64,000 nucleotides of DNA from Ga0077527 sp964533495 (GCA_964533495.1 CAZHJU010000010.1:24982-88981); one strand, 5' to 3'; numbered from the stretch's first letter, positions 19,769 through 28,858 are shown. The notes: generated from the sequence alone by a model not told the origin. Translations and numbers: made by a program.

Positions 19769-22700
19769 TCAGGCGAGCTCGGCAAACACGCGGCGGATTT
19801 CGGCGACGCGCGATTTCAGGTCCGGCGTCGCGGTCTCGATGCGTAGCCGGTCCTGGCCGGCGAGCCTGTAGTTCTTTTTCTTCTGGATCAGCTGGATGAT
19901 TTTGATCGGCTCGATCGGCGGGTTGGGCACGAACTGCAGGTTGATCGCGGCGTCGCCGGCGTCGATGCGGGCGATGCCCAGCGGCCTGCCGAGCAGGCGC
20001 AGGCGGTGGCAGTCGAGCAGTGTGCGCGCCGGCTCCGGCAGTTCGCCGAAGCGGTCGACCAGTTCTTCCTGCAGCAGTTGCAGCCGCTCGTCGCTGTCGC
20101 AGTGGGCGAGCCGCTTGTAGAGCACCAGCCGCTCGTGCACGTCGTGGCAGTAGTCCTCGGGCAGCAGCGCCGGGGCGTGCAGGTTGATCTCGGTGGTGAC
20201 GCCGAGCGGCGCTTCGAGGTCGGGCTCCTTGCCCGCTTTCAGCGACTTCACCGCGGCGTCGAGCATCGCGCAGTAGAGATTGAAGCCGACCTCCTGCATC
20301 TCGCCTGACTGCGAGTCGCCCAGCACCTCGCCAGCACCGCGGATTTCGAGGTCGTGCATGGCCAGATAGAAACCCGAGCCCAGTTCCTCCATCGCCTGGA
20401 TCGCCTCCAGCCGCTTCCTGGCGCCGGCGGTGATGTTGCCCTCGTCCGGCAGCAGCAGATAGGCGTAGGCCTGGTGGTGCGAGCGGCCGACGCGGCCGCG
20501 CAACTGGTGCAGTTGCGCGAGACCGAAGCGGTCGGCGCGGTTGATGATGATGGTGTTCGCGGTCGGGATGTCGATGCCGGTTTCGATGATGGTCGTGCAC
20601 AGCAGCACGTTGAAGCGGCCCTGGTAGAAATCGCGCATCGCCAGCTCCAGCTCGCGCTCGCGCATCTGGCCGTGGGCGATGCGCACCCGCGCTTCCGGCA
20701 GCAGCCGCGTCAGTTCTTCCTCGACGTTGCGGATGGTGTCGATGTCGTTGTGCAGGAAATACACCTGCCCGCCGCGCTTCAACTCGCGCAGCACGGCTTC
20801 GCGAATGAGGGATTTCGCGTAGCGGGAGACGAAGGTCTTGATCGCCAGCCGCCGTTGCGGCGCAGTGGCGATCACCGAAAAGTCGCGCAGACCCTCCAGC
20901 GACATCGCCAGCGTGCGCGGGATCGGCGTCGCGGTCAGCGTCAGCACGTCGACCTCGGTGCGCAGCGCCTTCAACTGTTCCTTCTGCCGCACGCCGAAGC
21001 GGTGTTCCTCGTCGATGATGACCAGGCCGAGATTCTTGAACTTCACGTCCTTGCTGACCAGCTTGTGGGTGCCCACCGCGATGTCGATGCGGCCCTCGGC
21101 CAGCCCCTGCAGCGCGTCGGCGGTTTCCTTCACCGTGCGGAAGCGCGACAGTTCCGCGACTTTCACCGGCCAGTCGGCGAAGCGGTCGCTGAAGGTGTTG
21201 AAGTGCTGTTCCGCGAGCAGCGTCGTCGGCACCAGAACGGCGACCTGCCTGCCGTCGGCCACCGCGACGAAGGCGGCGCGCAGGGCGACCTCGGTCTTGC
21301 CGAAGCCGACGTCGCCGCAGACCAGCCGGTCCATCGGCTTCGCGCTTTTCAGGTCCTCGATCGTGGCGTTGATTGCCGCGGCCTGGTCGGGGGTTTCCTC
21401 GAAGGGGAAGCCTTCCGCGAAAGCCTCGTAGTCGTGCGGCTTCAGCGTGAAGGCGTGGCCTTCGCGTGCGGCGCGCTGCGCGTAGAGCGCGAGCAGTTCC
21501 GCCGCGGTGTCGCGCACCTGTTTCGCGGCCTTGCGTTTCGCCTTGTCCCACTGGCCGCTGCCGAGCTGATGCAGCGGCGCCTGGTCGGCGGCCGCGCCGC
21601 TGTAGCGGCTGATCAGGTGCAGGCTCGACACCGGCACGTAGAGTTTGGCGTCGTTGGCGTACTCCAGCGTCAGGAATTCGGCCGGTCCCTCGCCGAGGTC
21701 CATCGTCTGCAGGCCGAGGTAGCGACCGATGCCGTGCTGCTCGTGCACCACCGGATCGCCGATCTTGACCTCGGACAGGTCGCGCAACATGCCCTCGGGC
21801 GACGTGCGTTTTGCGTCGCGCGCGGCGCGCTGGCGCACCTGCGACGAATACAGTTCGTTCTCGGTGACGACCGCGATATTCGCCGCGACGTCGATCCAGC
21901 CCGCCTGCAGCGGCGCGACGCCGAGCATGAATGGCGCATCGGCCGTATTGAAAGTAGCCCAGTCCGCGGCCTGCGCCGGCTTCAGCCCGTACTCGCGGAA
22001 ATACTCGAGCATGGTTTCGCGCCGGCCCAGCGTTTCGGCCAGCGCGAGCACGCGGCCGGGAAACGCATTGCTGAACGCGCGCAGCCGGTGCAGCGGGTCG
22101 TCGGCGCGGCGCTCGACCTGCAGCGGCGGCAGCGGCGCCGTAGCGGTATTCTGTAACTCATTGTTTTTATTGATATTTTTTTGATCCTCCCCAATAGGGG
22201 CGGCTGCTGCGAGATCGACGCGGGCAAACGGCTTGATCGCGCCGAAGAAGGCGTCCTCGGTCAGGAACAGTTCCTGCGGCGGCAGCACTGGATTGGCGAG
22301 GTCGCCGCGCACCATCGCATGGCGCCCGCGCGTGTCGGCCCAGAATTCGTCGATGGCTTCGGTGATGCCGGGGCGTAGGCAAACCGTCGTCTCCCGCGGC
22401 AGGTAATCGGTGAGCAGCGCGGTGTTGTCGAAAAACAGCGGCAGGAAATACTCGATGCCCGCCGTCGGGATGCCTTTCGACACGTCCTTGTAGACCTGGC
22501 TGCGCGAAGGGTCGCCCTCGAAGCGCTCGCGGAAGCGCTGGCGGAAGGCGGTGCGCGCGGCCTCGTCCAGCGGAAACTCGCGCGCCGGCAGCAGCCGCAC
22601 CTCCGGCACCTTCATGATCGAGCGCTGGCTGTCGATGTCGAAGCTGCGGATCGAGTCGATGACGTCGTCGAAGAGGTCGATCCGGTAGGGCAGCGGGCTG

Positions 22701-23212
22701 CCCATCGGGTAGAGATCGATGAGCCCGCCGCGGAAGCTGTACTCGCCGGGCGCGACGACCTGCGTGACGTGATTGTAGCCGGCGAGCGTCAGTTGCAGTC
22801 GCAGCGCGTCGGGGCCGAGCTTCGCGCCCTGGCGGAAATAGAAGGTGTTGGCGGTGATGTAGTCGACCGGCGCGAAACGGTACAGCGCGGTGGTCACCGG
22901 CACCAGCGCGATGTCGAAGTCGCCGCGCGCGATCTGGCACAGCGTCGCCAGCCGCTCCGACACCAGGTCGTGGTGCGGCGAGAAATGGTCGTACGGCAGC
23001 GTCTCCCAGTCCGGCAGCAGGTGCAGCCGCAGTTGCGGCGCGAAGAAGGGGATCTCCTGCAGCAGCCGCTGCGCCTGCCAGGCGTTCTCCGTCAGCACCA
23101 GCAGCGGACGCGCGCGGGCCGCCAGCGCGGCGAGCGCGGGCGCGTCGCTGGAGCCGTGGAGCGGTGCGGTGCTGGCACGCTGCCCGGGAACGGGCAGCTC
23201 ATTCGGAAGCAT
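19769..23212 (-). CDS. mfd: transcription-repair coupling factor Mfd
   Basis: DNA translocase that removes stalled RNA polymerase and recruits UvrA for strand-specific repair. 1147 residues, normal length. Order: UvrB-like N-terminal module, RNA-polymerase-interacting domain (IGDPVVHEQHGIGRYLGL, about residue 480), helicase motif I GDVGFGKTEV (about 635), DEEH box IIDEEHRFGV (about 730), TRG motif and C-terminal UvrA-inhibitory domain. Oddity: residues of about 343-352 (QKNINKNNELQ) are encoded by a copy of the dispersed AT-rich element (22153-22182), an Asn/Lys-rich insert in a linker of an otherwise GC-rich gene. Confidence 0.96.
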   Translation of the reverse strand: MLPNELPVPGQRASTAPLHGSSDAPALAALAARARPLLVLTENAWQAQRLLQEIPFFAPQLRLHLLPDWETLPYDHFSPHHDLVSERLATLCQIARGDFDIALVPVTTALYRFAPVDYITANTFYFRQGAKLGPDALRLQLTLAGYNHVTQVVAPGEYSFRGGLIDLYPMGSPLPYRIDLFDDVIDSIRSFDIDSQRSIMKVPEVRLLPAREFPLDEAARTAFRQRFRERFEGDPSRSQVYKDVSKGIPTAGIEYFLPLFFDNTALLTDYLPRETTVCLRPGITEAIDEFWADTRGRHAMVRGDLANPVLPPQELFLTEDAFFGAIKPFARVDLAAAAPIGEDQKNINKNNELQNTATAPLPPLQVERRADDPLHRLRAFSNAFPGRVLALAETLGRRETMLEYFREYGLKPAQAADWATFNTADAPFMLGVAPLQAGWIDVAANIAVVTENELYSSQVRQRAARDAKRTSPEGMLRDLSEVKIGDPVVHEQHGIGRYLGLQTMDLGEGPAEFLTLEYANDAKLYVPVSSLHLISRYSGAAADQAPLHQLGSGQWDKAKRKAAKQVRDTAAELLALYAQRAAREGHAFTLKPHDYEAFAEGFPFEETPDQAAAINATIEDLKSAKPMDRLVCGDVGFGKTEVALRAAFVAVADGRQVAVLVPTTLLAEQHFNTFSDRFADWPVKVAELSRFRTVKETADALQGLAEGRIDIAVGTHKLVSKDVKFKNLGLVIIDEEHRFGVRQKEQLKALRTEVDVLTLTATPIPRTLAMSLEGLRDFSVIATAPQRRLAIKTFVSRYAKSLIREAVLRELKRGGQVYFLHNDIDTIRNVEEELTRLLPEARVRIAHGQMRERELELAMRDFYQGRFNVLLCTTIIETGIDIPTANTIIINRADRFGLAQLHQLRGRVGRSHHQAYAYLLLPDEGNITAGARKRLEAIQAMEELGSGFYLAMHDLEIRGAGEVLGDSQSGEMQEVGFNLYCAMLDAAVKSLKAGKEPDLEAPLGVTTEINLHAPALLPEDYCHDVHERLVLYKRLAHCDSDERLQLLQEELVDRFGELPEPARTLLDCHRLRLLGRPLGIARIDAGDAAINLQFVPNPPIEPIKIIQLIQKKKNYRLAGQDRLRIETATPDLKSRVAEIRRVFAELA
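22153..22182 (+). repeat. dispersed AT-rich element, copy I (inside mfd)
   Basis: TTGTTTTTATTGATATTTTT matches 20 consecutive bases of copy F. Just upstream, TAACTCA replaces TAAGTAT, and the changed bases all fall in the N4 spacer of the IHF-like core (reverse strand AAACAA-TGAG-TTA). Read on the mfd strand it stays in frame. The only copy seen inside a gene. Confidence 0.75.
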
Positions 23213-23281
23213 CGGAGGCTGCTGCGGAAAAGGGCGCTATTATAAACGCGCGCCCTTCGCTTTTTGCCGGAGCACAAACGC

Positions 23282-24592
23282 ATGAACTTCACGATTCGTC
23301 ATTCCGGCGAAAGCCGGAATCCAGCAACAACGTTTCAGTCCCTGCGATGCGTCATTGACAGCTTGCGGGGTTCCATTGCATCCCCCTCCCCCCGCGAGCG
23401 GGGGGAGGGTTGGGGTGAGGGGCGACCGCAAGCCGTCAAATTGCGCATACTCAAAGGCTTCTGGACTCCGGCATGCGCCGGAATGACGGCCCTGGCGATG
23501 ATGATGGCTGCTGCTTCCGCCGCCGCGCAGCCGCAAACCGTCAGATCCGAAAAACACGACTTCCGCGTCGTCACCCTCGTGCGCGGCCTGCAGAACCCCT
23601 GGTCGATGGCCTTCCTGCCCGACGGCCGCATGCTGGTGACCGAGCGCGCCGGGCGGCTGCGCATCGTCGGCAAGGATTTCAAACTCGGCCCGAAACCGGT
23701 CGAGGGCCTGCCGGAAATCGTCGCCAGCGGCCAGGGTGGCCTGCTCGACGTCGCGCTGCATCCGCAGTACGAAAAAAACGGCTGGATCTACTGGTCGTAC
23801 AACGCGCCGGGGCCGGGCGGCTGGGGTACCGCGATGGCGCGCGGCAAGCTGAGCGATTACCGCATGACCGACGTGCAGGTGCTGTTCAGCATGGAGCCCA
23901 AGACCCGCGCCGGACACCACTTCGGCAGCCGCATCGTCTTCGACAACAAGGGTTACGTCTACCTGACCCTCGGCGACCGCGGCGACATGCCGCGCGCACA
24001 GAAACTCGACGACCACGCCGGCTCGGTGATCCGCCTGCACGACGACGGCCGTGTGCCGAAGGGCAACCCTTTCGTCAACCGCGCCGGCGCCAAGCCCGAG
24101 AAGTTCACGCTCGGCAATCGCAACATGCAGGGCGCCGCGCTGCACCCGCAGACCGGCGAGCTGTGGACCCACGAACACGGCCCGCAGGGCGGCGACGAGG
24201 TCAACGTGATGCGCGCCGGCCGCAACTACGGCTGGCCGGTAATCACCTTCGGCGTCAACTACGGCATCGGCACCCGCATCGGCGAAGGCAGCGCCAAACC
24301 CGGCATGGAGCAGCCGCTGCACGTCTGGGTGCCGTCGATCGCGCCGTCAGGCATGGTCTTCTACACCGGCGACAAGTTTCCCAACTGGAAAGGCAACCTG
24401 CTGGTCGGCGCGCTGCGCGACGAAATGCTGGTGCGGCTGGAACTCGACGGCGAGAAGGTCGTGCGCGAGGAACGGATGATCAAGGGGCAGATCGGGCGCA
24501 TCCGCGATGTGCGGGTGGGGCCGGACGGGTTTGTTTATCTGCTGACGGATGAGCGGGAGGGGGTGGTGGTGAGGCTGGAATTTGTTAAATAA
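23282..24592 (+). CDS. PQQ-dependent sugar dehydrogenase-like protein (repeat-interrupted 5' end)
   Basis: Secreted beta-propeller of the glucose/sorbosone dehydrogenase (Asd/YliI) family. Seen: GLQNPWSMAFLPDGRMLVTER, GQGGLLDVALHPQY, HHFGSRIVFDNKGYVYLTLGDRG, HEHGPQGGDEVN. The mature part begins near residue 83 from ATG 23282. The first 67 codons after that ATG are mostly repeat sequence (23298-23487). A start at ATG 23483, supplied by the end of the repeat, would give 369 residues and a short signal peptide (MTALAMMMAAASAAAQ). Either start is possible. Confidence 0.82.
   Translation: MNFTIRHSGESRNPATTFQSLRCVIDSLRGSIASPSPRERGEGWGEGRPQAVKLRILKGFWTPACAGMTALAMMMAAASAAAQPQTVRSEKHDFRVVTLVRGLQNPWSMAFLPDGRMLVTERAGRLRIVGKDFKLGPKPVEGLPEIVASGQGGLLDVALHPQYEKNGWIYWSYNAPGPGGWGTAMARGKLSDYRMTDVQVLFSMEPKTRAGHHFGSRIVFDNKGYVYLTLGDRGDMPRAQKLDDHAGSVIRLHDDGRVPKGNPFVNRAGAKPEKFTLGNRNMQGAALHPQTGELWTHEHGPQGGDEVNVMRAGRNYGWPVITFGVNYGIGTRIGEGSAKPGMEQPLHVWVPSIAPSGMVFYTGDKFPNWKGNLLVGALRDEMLVRLELDGEKVVREERMIKGQIGRIRDVRVGPDGFVYLLTDEREGVVVRLEFVK
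23298..23487. repeat. nested palindromic repeats in the 5' part of the dehydrogenase gene
   Basis: The outer halves, gtcattccggcgaaagccgg (23298-) and ccggcatgcgccggaatgac (-23487), are the two ends of the 18997-type element. Between them sit an inner inverted repeat (ttgacagcttgcgg / ccgcaagccgtcaa, about 23354-23441) and a C-rich/G-rich palindrome at about 23383-23413. It looks like one element inserted into another. The frame stays open throughout. Confidence 0.75.
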
Positions 24593-24799
24593 TCAAATAA
24601 AGCCAATACGGTGAAGTAAACGCGTTGTGACATGGCTTCCTGTATTTTTACGGCACTTCATCGTGCCTGCTAACGAGTCGTGACTGCTGGTTTTCTACCG
24701 AAGGCGTGTCGCCGGATTTCATGGAAGCGCGTGACCAGCCGCAGGATCAGGAACGCACGGCGCTGTAATTTACACTTTCATCCAGTGTAGTTCTTCCAC
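24593..24799. other. 207-bp non-coding stretch at the left edge of the AT-rich island
   Basis: Base composition changes here from GC-rich to clearly AT-richer. No gene is supported. A short plus-strand tail (MEARDQPQDQERTAL, ending near 24767) could be a remnant of a lost gene, but this is not convincing. Confidence 0.4.
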
Positions 24800-25708
24800 T
24801 TACGGTGGAGATTTCGCAGATGAACTCCGTGCTTTGCGTGCTGCCCAGAGCCAGTTCTTTATAAGTTCCGAATCTCTGCTTTTCTGCCATACCGCGAACA
24901 GTGGCGCGCGTTCTTTGGTGTTGTAATGAGTCAGTCGAATGAATTTTACGTTACTTATAGAGACCGACTGGGCGCTTTCCGCAACAATTGCCACTCCAAT
25001 TCCGGCGGCAACAAAAGCCAGAATTGAATGTAGCGCACCTCTTTGCATGATTTTGGGGTGCACTTTTGCTTGGGAAAGCAAGGACGAGATTTTTGAATAG
25101 AAATATGGTGAATCTTCTGGCCCATAAGTAACAAACGGTTCCCCGGATAGGCGCTTTATATTTAGGGAGTCGAGCCGAGAAAATCTATGTGTTGAAGGTG
25201 TTGCCAATACAAAACGCTCCTCCCATACCAGCGATGTATGGAGATCTGCACTTTCTATGGGGGAGCGAACTATCCCTACATCGATGATTCCCCGATTAAT
25301 GTGATCAAACTGTTTGTCAAATACTAATTCTGTAAATTGCAGCCTCACATCTGGGTATTTTTCTCTGAATATCCGAATGGTGGGAGGCAAGAACTGATAA
25401 GACGCGCTGGGGACAAAGCCTATCGATAGCTGTCCGCTCACTCCGGCTGCTGCGCGTTTTGCTTCTCTGGCAGCCTGATCTGCAGAATTAAGTATCGATC
25501 TTGCGTGAAGTAAGAACTCCCGACCTGCAGATGTCAGCTTAACCGAGCGGGTGCTTCGCTCAAATAAACGCTCATCGACGCAGACCTCCAATTGCTTGAG
25601 TAGTTGACTCAACGGCGGTTGAGTTATGCATAACCTCGCGGCTGCCCTTCCGAAATGTAATTCCTCCGCAATGGCGCAGAACGCTCTTAAGTGCTTTAGT
25701 TCAAACAT
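24800..25708 (-). CDS. LysR-family transcriptional regulator
   Basis: 302 residues. The N-terminal winged helix-turn-helix MFELKHLRAFCAIAEELHFGRAAARLCITQPPLSQLLKQLE is textbook LysR, followed by a two-lobe effector domain. Codon use is much AT-richer than the surrounding genes, as in the adjacent chimera, which suggests shared foreign origin. It is divergent from the amidase ORF across a 157-bp region with a good dyad, so it probably regulated that gene. Confidence 0.92.
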   Translation of the reverse strand: MFELKHLRAFCAIAEELHFGRAAARLCITQPPLSQLLKQLEVCVDERLFERSTRSVKLTSAGREFLLHARSILNSADQAAREAKRAAAGVSGQLSIGFVPSASYQFLPPTIRIFREKYPDVRLQFTELVFDKQFDHINRGIIDVGIVRSPIESADLHTSLVWEERFVLATPSTHRFSRLDSLNIKRLSGEPFVTYGPEDSPYFYSKISSLLSQAKVHPKIMQRGALHSILAFVAAGIGVAIVAESAQSVSISNVKFIRLTHYNTKERAPLFAVWQKSRDSELIKNWLWAARKARSSSAKSPP

Positions 25709-25710
25709 AA

Positions 25711-25735
25711 TTGATATTAATTATGAATTAATCAA
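25711..25735. promoter_or_regulatory. LysR-type operator dyad
   Basis: TTGATATTAAT and GAATTAATCAA flank TAT. Inside it ATTAAT-N5-ATTAAT forms a T-N11-A inverted repeat, the LysR-box pattern. It is 3 bp from the regulator start codon and upstream of the divergent amidase ORF, fitting autorepression and control of the neighbour. Confidence 0.6.
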
Positions 25736-25865
25736 AGCGTTATTTTAAATTAGACGTTAATAAATAGATTTTCTATACTAATTTTGGAATTCTGCCAAGT
25801 AACTGCCAAGTAAAACAGTTTGCGCAATTGGATTACGTATCTGCGGTGCATAGGAGAACGCGAGA

Positions 25866-26804
25866 GTGAGTCCGCTGTGGCAATTATCGGTAGCTGAACT
25901 GAGTAAATTGGTTCGGGACAAGGAAGTTTCTCCGTTGGAGATTTCCGAGTCATGCATTCGCCGATATGAGGGCCTGAATGGCACGCTTAATGCAATCGTG
26001 GCATGTAATCATGAAGACACGATTGAGCAGGCCCGTAGATCCGAAAAGCGCATGCTCCAGAATAAGCTATTGAGCCCGTTAGATGGAATTCCAATAACTA
26101 TAAAAGACAATATTTTTTCCAAGGGATTTCGTGCAACCTGGGGAAGTCTTTTATATGAGAGTTTTGAACCGGATGTTGATGATTATTGTGTAGAACACTT
26201 GCGAAATGCAGGCGCAGTGATCTTCGGAAAAACCAATACGCCTGAATTTGCGTTATCTGCGCACACTAATAACCTGATATTCGGTAAAACCTTAAATCCA
26301 TGGGATCTTTCGCTAACTCCCGGAGGATCCAGCGGGGGTGCGGTTTCCTCCGTAGCGTCGGGAATGGTGCCATTGGCAGTTGCTACTGACGCAGGAGGGT
26401 CAATACGGCGTCCTTGCAGTTACACAGGGTTGGTGGGCCTTAGAACCTCTACAGGCCGAATCCAGAGGCGTCCAGGTTTTCAGGCGCTCGTGCATGATTT
26501 TCAGGTAATCGCTCCAGCGGCAAGAACGGTAGATACGGAAGGTAATTACTGGTGTGCGTTAATTCATGATTGGCACATTGCCTGCTTTGCGCCAGATGGA
26601 AAGGAGATTAGGCGGATAAAGTTGCCCGTCCAACATCCAACGATGTGTACCTTTGGCGGGGATAATTATGATGTGATGTATGTCACTTCAGGCACGCGGT
26701 TTTTAGAACCTGAAAAACATGGCCCGCAACCTCTCGCCGGTGCTTTGTTTTCAATTCATGGGCTTGGAGCGCGCGGTCTGCCTGAGCCATATTTTGAAGG
26801 ATGA
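25866..26804 (+). pseudogene. in-frame chimera: amidase N-terminal half fused to SMP-30/gluconolactonase C-terminus
   Basis: Residues 1 to about 221 are an amidase-signature enzyme with all three catalytic residues: Lys in TIKDN (80), cis-Ser in GGSSGG (about 155) and nucleophile Ser in DAGGSIRRP (179). They run to VIAPAARTV. From about 223 to 312 the sequence switches to the end of an SMP-30/gluconolactonase-type beta-propeller (DTEGNYWCALIH, FAPDGKEIRRIKLP, MYVTSGTRFL, PLAGALFSIHGLGARGLPEPYF). The C-terminal half of the amidase and the N-terminal two thirds of the lactonase are gone. A deletion between two neighbouring genes explains this best. GTG 25866 follows AGGAG at 9-bp spacing. AT-rich like its regulator. 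Confidence 0.8.
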
Positions 26805-26979
26805 CTTCATTCAGAATTTCATTCACTTCCCCAGGCTATTGAGGTTCAGCCCGTGAAAGCGGGAACCCGGCAGATTCCATTTCTCGGGTTTTACCAACGC
26901 ATCCAGACGATCTTGGTCGCAAAGCGGCGCAACTCCTCCATCAAGATTTCCGATTAAACGTGCCGGAGTCAATTCCGTT
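26805..26979. other. non-coding right edge of the AT-rich island
   Basis: No supported gene. A minus-strand stretch ending ELRRFATKIVWMRW could be the tail of a lost gene, but I cannot assign it. Composition returns to GC-rich at about 26980. Confidence 0.35.
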
Positions 26980-28329
26980 TCAACGGTGCTTCCGATTATT
27001 GGCTGTTGACGCGCCAGCCCCCGGCAACGCCACCGTCCGCATCGATTGCCCCGCCGTCTCCACCAGAAACGGCAGCGCCGCCAGGCCGACCGCGCAGGCG
27101 GCCATCATCACGTAGGCCGGCATCAGGACGTCGCCGGTCCGGCCGATGAGCCAGGAATTGAAGGCCGGCGCGGTGCCGCCGAACAGCGAGGTCGACACGT
27201 TGTAGGCGATGGCCAGTCCGGCGAGGCGCACCGGCGTGGGAAACATGGCCGGGAAGGTGGCCGAGATCGTCGCCAGTTGCGGCACGTAGAGCAGGCCCAG
27301 TACGGTGAATCCGGCGATGGCGCCCCAGAGGCCGCTGGCCATCAGGTGATAGGCCGGCACGGCGCACAGGAACAGCCCGACGAGCGAGATCCGCCACAGC
27401 GGCTTGCGCCCGATGCGGTCCGACAGGGCGCCGGCCAAGGGCAGGAACACGATCATGGACAGCATGCCGATGATCGGCACGTAGAGCGCCTGCGTGGTGC
27501 CGAGCCCGATGCGCAGTTGCAGGTAGCTGGGCATGTAGCTCAGCAGCGTGTAGTTGACGACATTCAGCGCCACGACCAGCGTGCCCAGCGTCAGCAGCGG
27601 CCGCCAGTAGTCGCGGAACAGGTCCTTCATTTCCCGGAGGCTGCCGGTTTCCTTGCGGCCCGCCTGTTCCGCTTCGCGGAACACCGGCGTCTCGCCGATG
27701 CGCGCGCGCAGGTACAGGCCTACCAGTCCCAGCGGTGCGGCGACGAGGAAGGGCAGGCGCCAGCCCCAGTCGTGCATGTGTTCCTCGCCCAGCAGCAGGC
27801 TGCATCCCAGCATCAGCAGGGCACCGCAGGAGAAGCCGGCCAGCGTGCCCACTTCGAGAAAGCTGCCGTAGAAGCCCCGGCGGTCGTCAGGCGAGTATTC
27901 CGCCATGAACGTGGCGGCACCGCTGTATTCGCCGCCGGTGGAAAAGCCCTGGATCATGCGCAGCGCGACGAGCAGGGTCGGGGCCCAGATGCCGATGCGG
28001 TCGTAGGAGGGTACGAGGCCGATGCAGAAGGTCGCGCCCGACATCAGCAGCAGTGTGAACACCAGCACCGACTTGCGACCGTAACGGTCGCCGAGCAGTC
28101 CCCAGAACACCCCGCCCAGCGGCCGCACCAGGAAGGAGATGGCGAAGGTGGCGAGCGCGAACAGCGTGGCCTCGGCCGTGGAGCCCGGGAACAGCGCCGC
28201 GGCGATGTAGGCCACGCCGTAGGCGTAGATGCCGTAATCGAACCACTCCGTCGCGTTGCCGATGGCGGAGGCGGCAATCGCGCGGTGCAGCACGGTGTCG
28301 GGGACCGGAGGGTTGTCGGGTGACGGCAT
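26980..28329 (-). CDS. MFS transporter of the metabolite:H+ symporter type (ProP-like)
   Basis: About 449 residues from M at 28329 (MPSPDNPPVPDTVLHRAIAA). The family opening IGNATEWFDYGIYAYGVAYIA and the loop-2/3 motif GLLGDRYGRKSVLVFTLLLM are those of the MHS family (proline/betaine, citrate, alpha-ketoglutarate, shikimate carriers). A second copy of the motif, GALSDRIGRKPLW, precedes TM8-9. Twelve hydrophobic segments. The substrate cannot be told from the sequence. Confidence 0.88.
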   Translation of the reverse strand: MPSPDNPPVPDTVLHRAIAASAIGNATEWFDYGIYAYGVAYIAAALFPGSTAEATLFALATFAISFLVRPLGGVFWGLLGDRYGRKSVLVFTLLLMSGATFCIGLVPSYDRIGIWAPTLLVALRMIQGFSTGGEYSGAATFMAEYSPDDRRGFYGSFLEVGTLAGFSCGALLMLGCSLLLGEEHMHDWGWRLPFLVAAPLGLVGLYLRARIGETPVFREAEQAGRKETGSLREMKDLFRDYWRPLLTLGTLVVALNVVNYTLLSYMPSYLQLRIGLGTTQALYVPIIGMLSMIVFLPLAGALSDRIGRKPLWRISLVGLFLCAVPAYHLMASGLWGAIAGFTVLGLLYVPQLATISATFPAMFPTPVRLAGLAIAYNVSTSLFGGTAPAFNSWLIGRTGDVLMPAYVMMAACAVGLAALPFLVETAGQSMRTVALPGAGASTANNRKHR

Positions 28330-28624
28330 GGCGCAGGCTTTCCCGCTGGAGATTTGCAGGACGGACCGTCTGCCGCCGTGGCATCCGGCGTGCGGGGCAT
28401 GCAGTCCACGAGCGACCGATGGTAGCACGGTGAATTTTTCGCCGGGCTTTCGGGGGGGCGATGCGGCCGGGCGTTCCCTGCGGTGGAGAGGGCTATGCCT
28501 TCATCGCGCTGAAGTCGCTGCGATTGAAGGAGTGGCATCAAAAAGATATTAAAAAAGGGCGGGGTCGATTTCTTTTTCGTGGATCGCCGGGCAGTTTGTT
28601 GACGCCGGTTTTCCTCAACAGACC
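28330..28624. other. 295-bp stretch without a gene, holding a 21-base fragment of the rhodanese gene
   Basis: Bases 28500-28520 (core catcgcgctgaagtcgctg) are identical over 21 bases to 29769-29789 in the sulfurtransferase gene. Read in frame, the segment gives FIALKSL, as in that protein. This may be a relic of a partial duplication. The rest shows no coding signal. Confidence 0.5.
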
Positions 28625-28858
28625 TTAGAGCTTGTTATTCGCTTTCAGGTCTGCAAGCAGTGCTTCGTGAGTCATTTCCGGTTCGGCGGCGCGCAATTCG
28701 AACGCGGCGAGGTCTTCCTGGTCTTCGCGCATCATCAACCGGACGGCTTCATCCACCAGTTCCGACATCGAAATCCGGGCGCTGGCGGCGCGCATGCGCA
28801 GTGCCCGGTGAATGGCCGGGTCGAAGTAAATCGTTGATCTTTTGGATAAATCGCTCAT
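28625..28858 (-). CDS. ribbon-helix-helix antitoxin-like protein (no toxin adjacent)
   Basis: 77 residues. The N-terminal STIYFDPAIHRALRMRAASARISMSELVDEAVRLMM has the beta-strand plus two-helix pattern of RHH DNA-binding antitoxins. The C-terminus (MTHEALLADLKANNKL) resembles the toxin-wrapping tail of ParD/RelB-type antitoxins. No toxin-sized frame follows in the 295 bp downstream, so it is an orphan or has been co-opted as a repressor. A short dyad upstream may be its operator. Confidence 0.7.
   Translation of the reverse strand: MSDLSKRSTIYFDPAIHRALRMRAASARISMSELVDEAVRLMMREDQEDLAAFELRAAEPEMTHEALLADLKANNKL

Noticed and set aside
23354..23441. Small insertion sequence in the dehydrogenase gene
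   Set aside because: The inverted repeats enclose far too little DNA for a transposase and match palindromic-element patterns instead.
24588..24612. TTTGTTAAATAATCAAATAAA as a further copy of the AT-rich element
   Set aside because: Only short pieces match, with no continuous run of the 20-base core. It is ordinary AT-rich sequence at the island edge.
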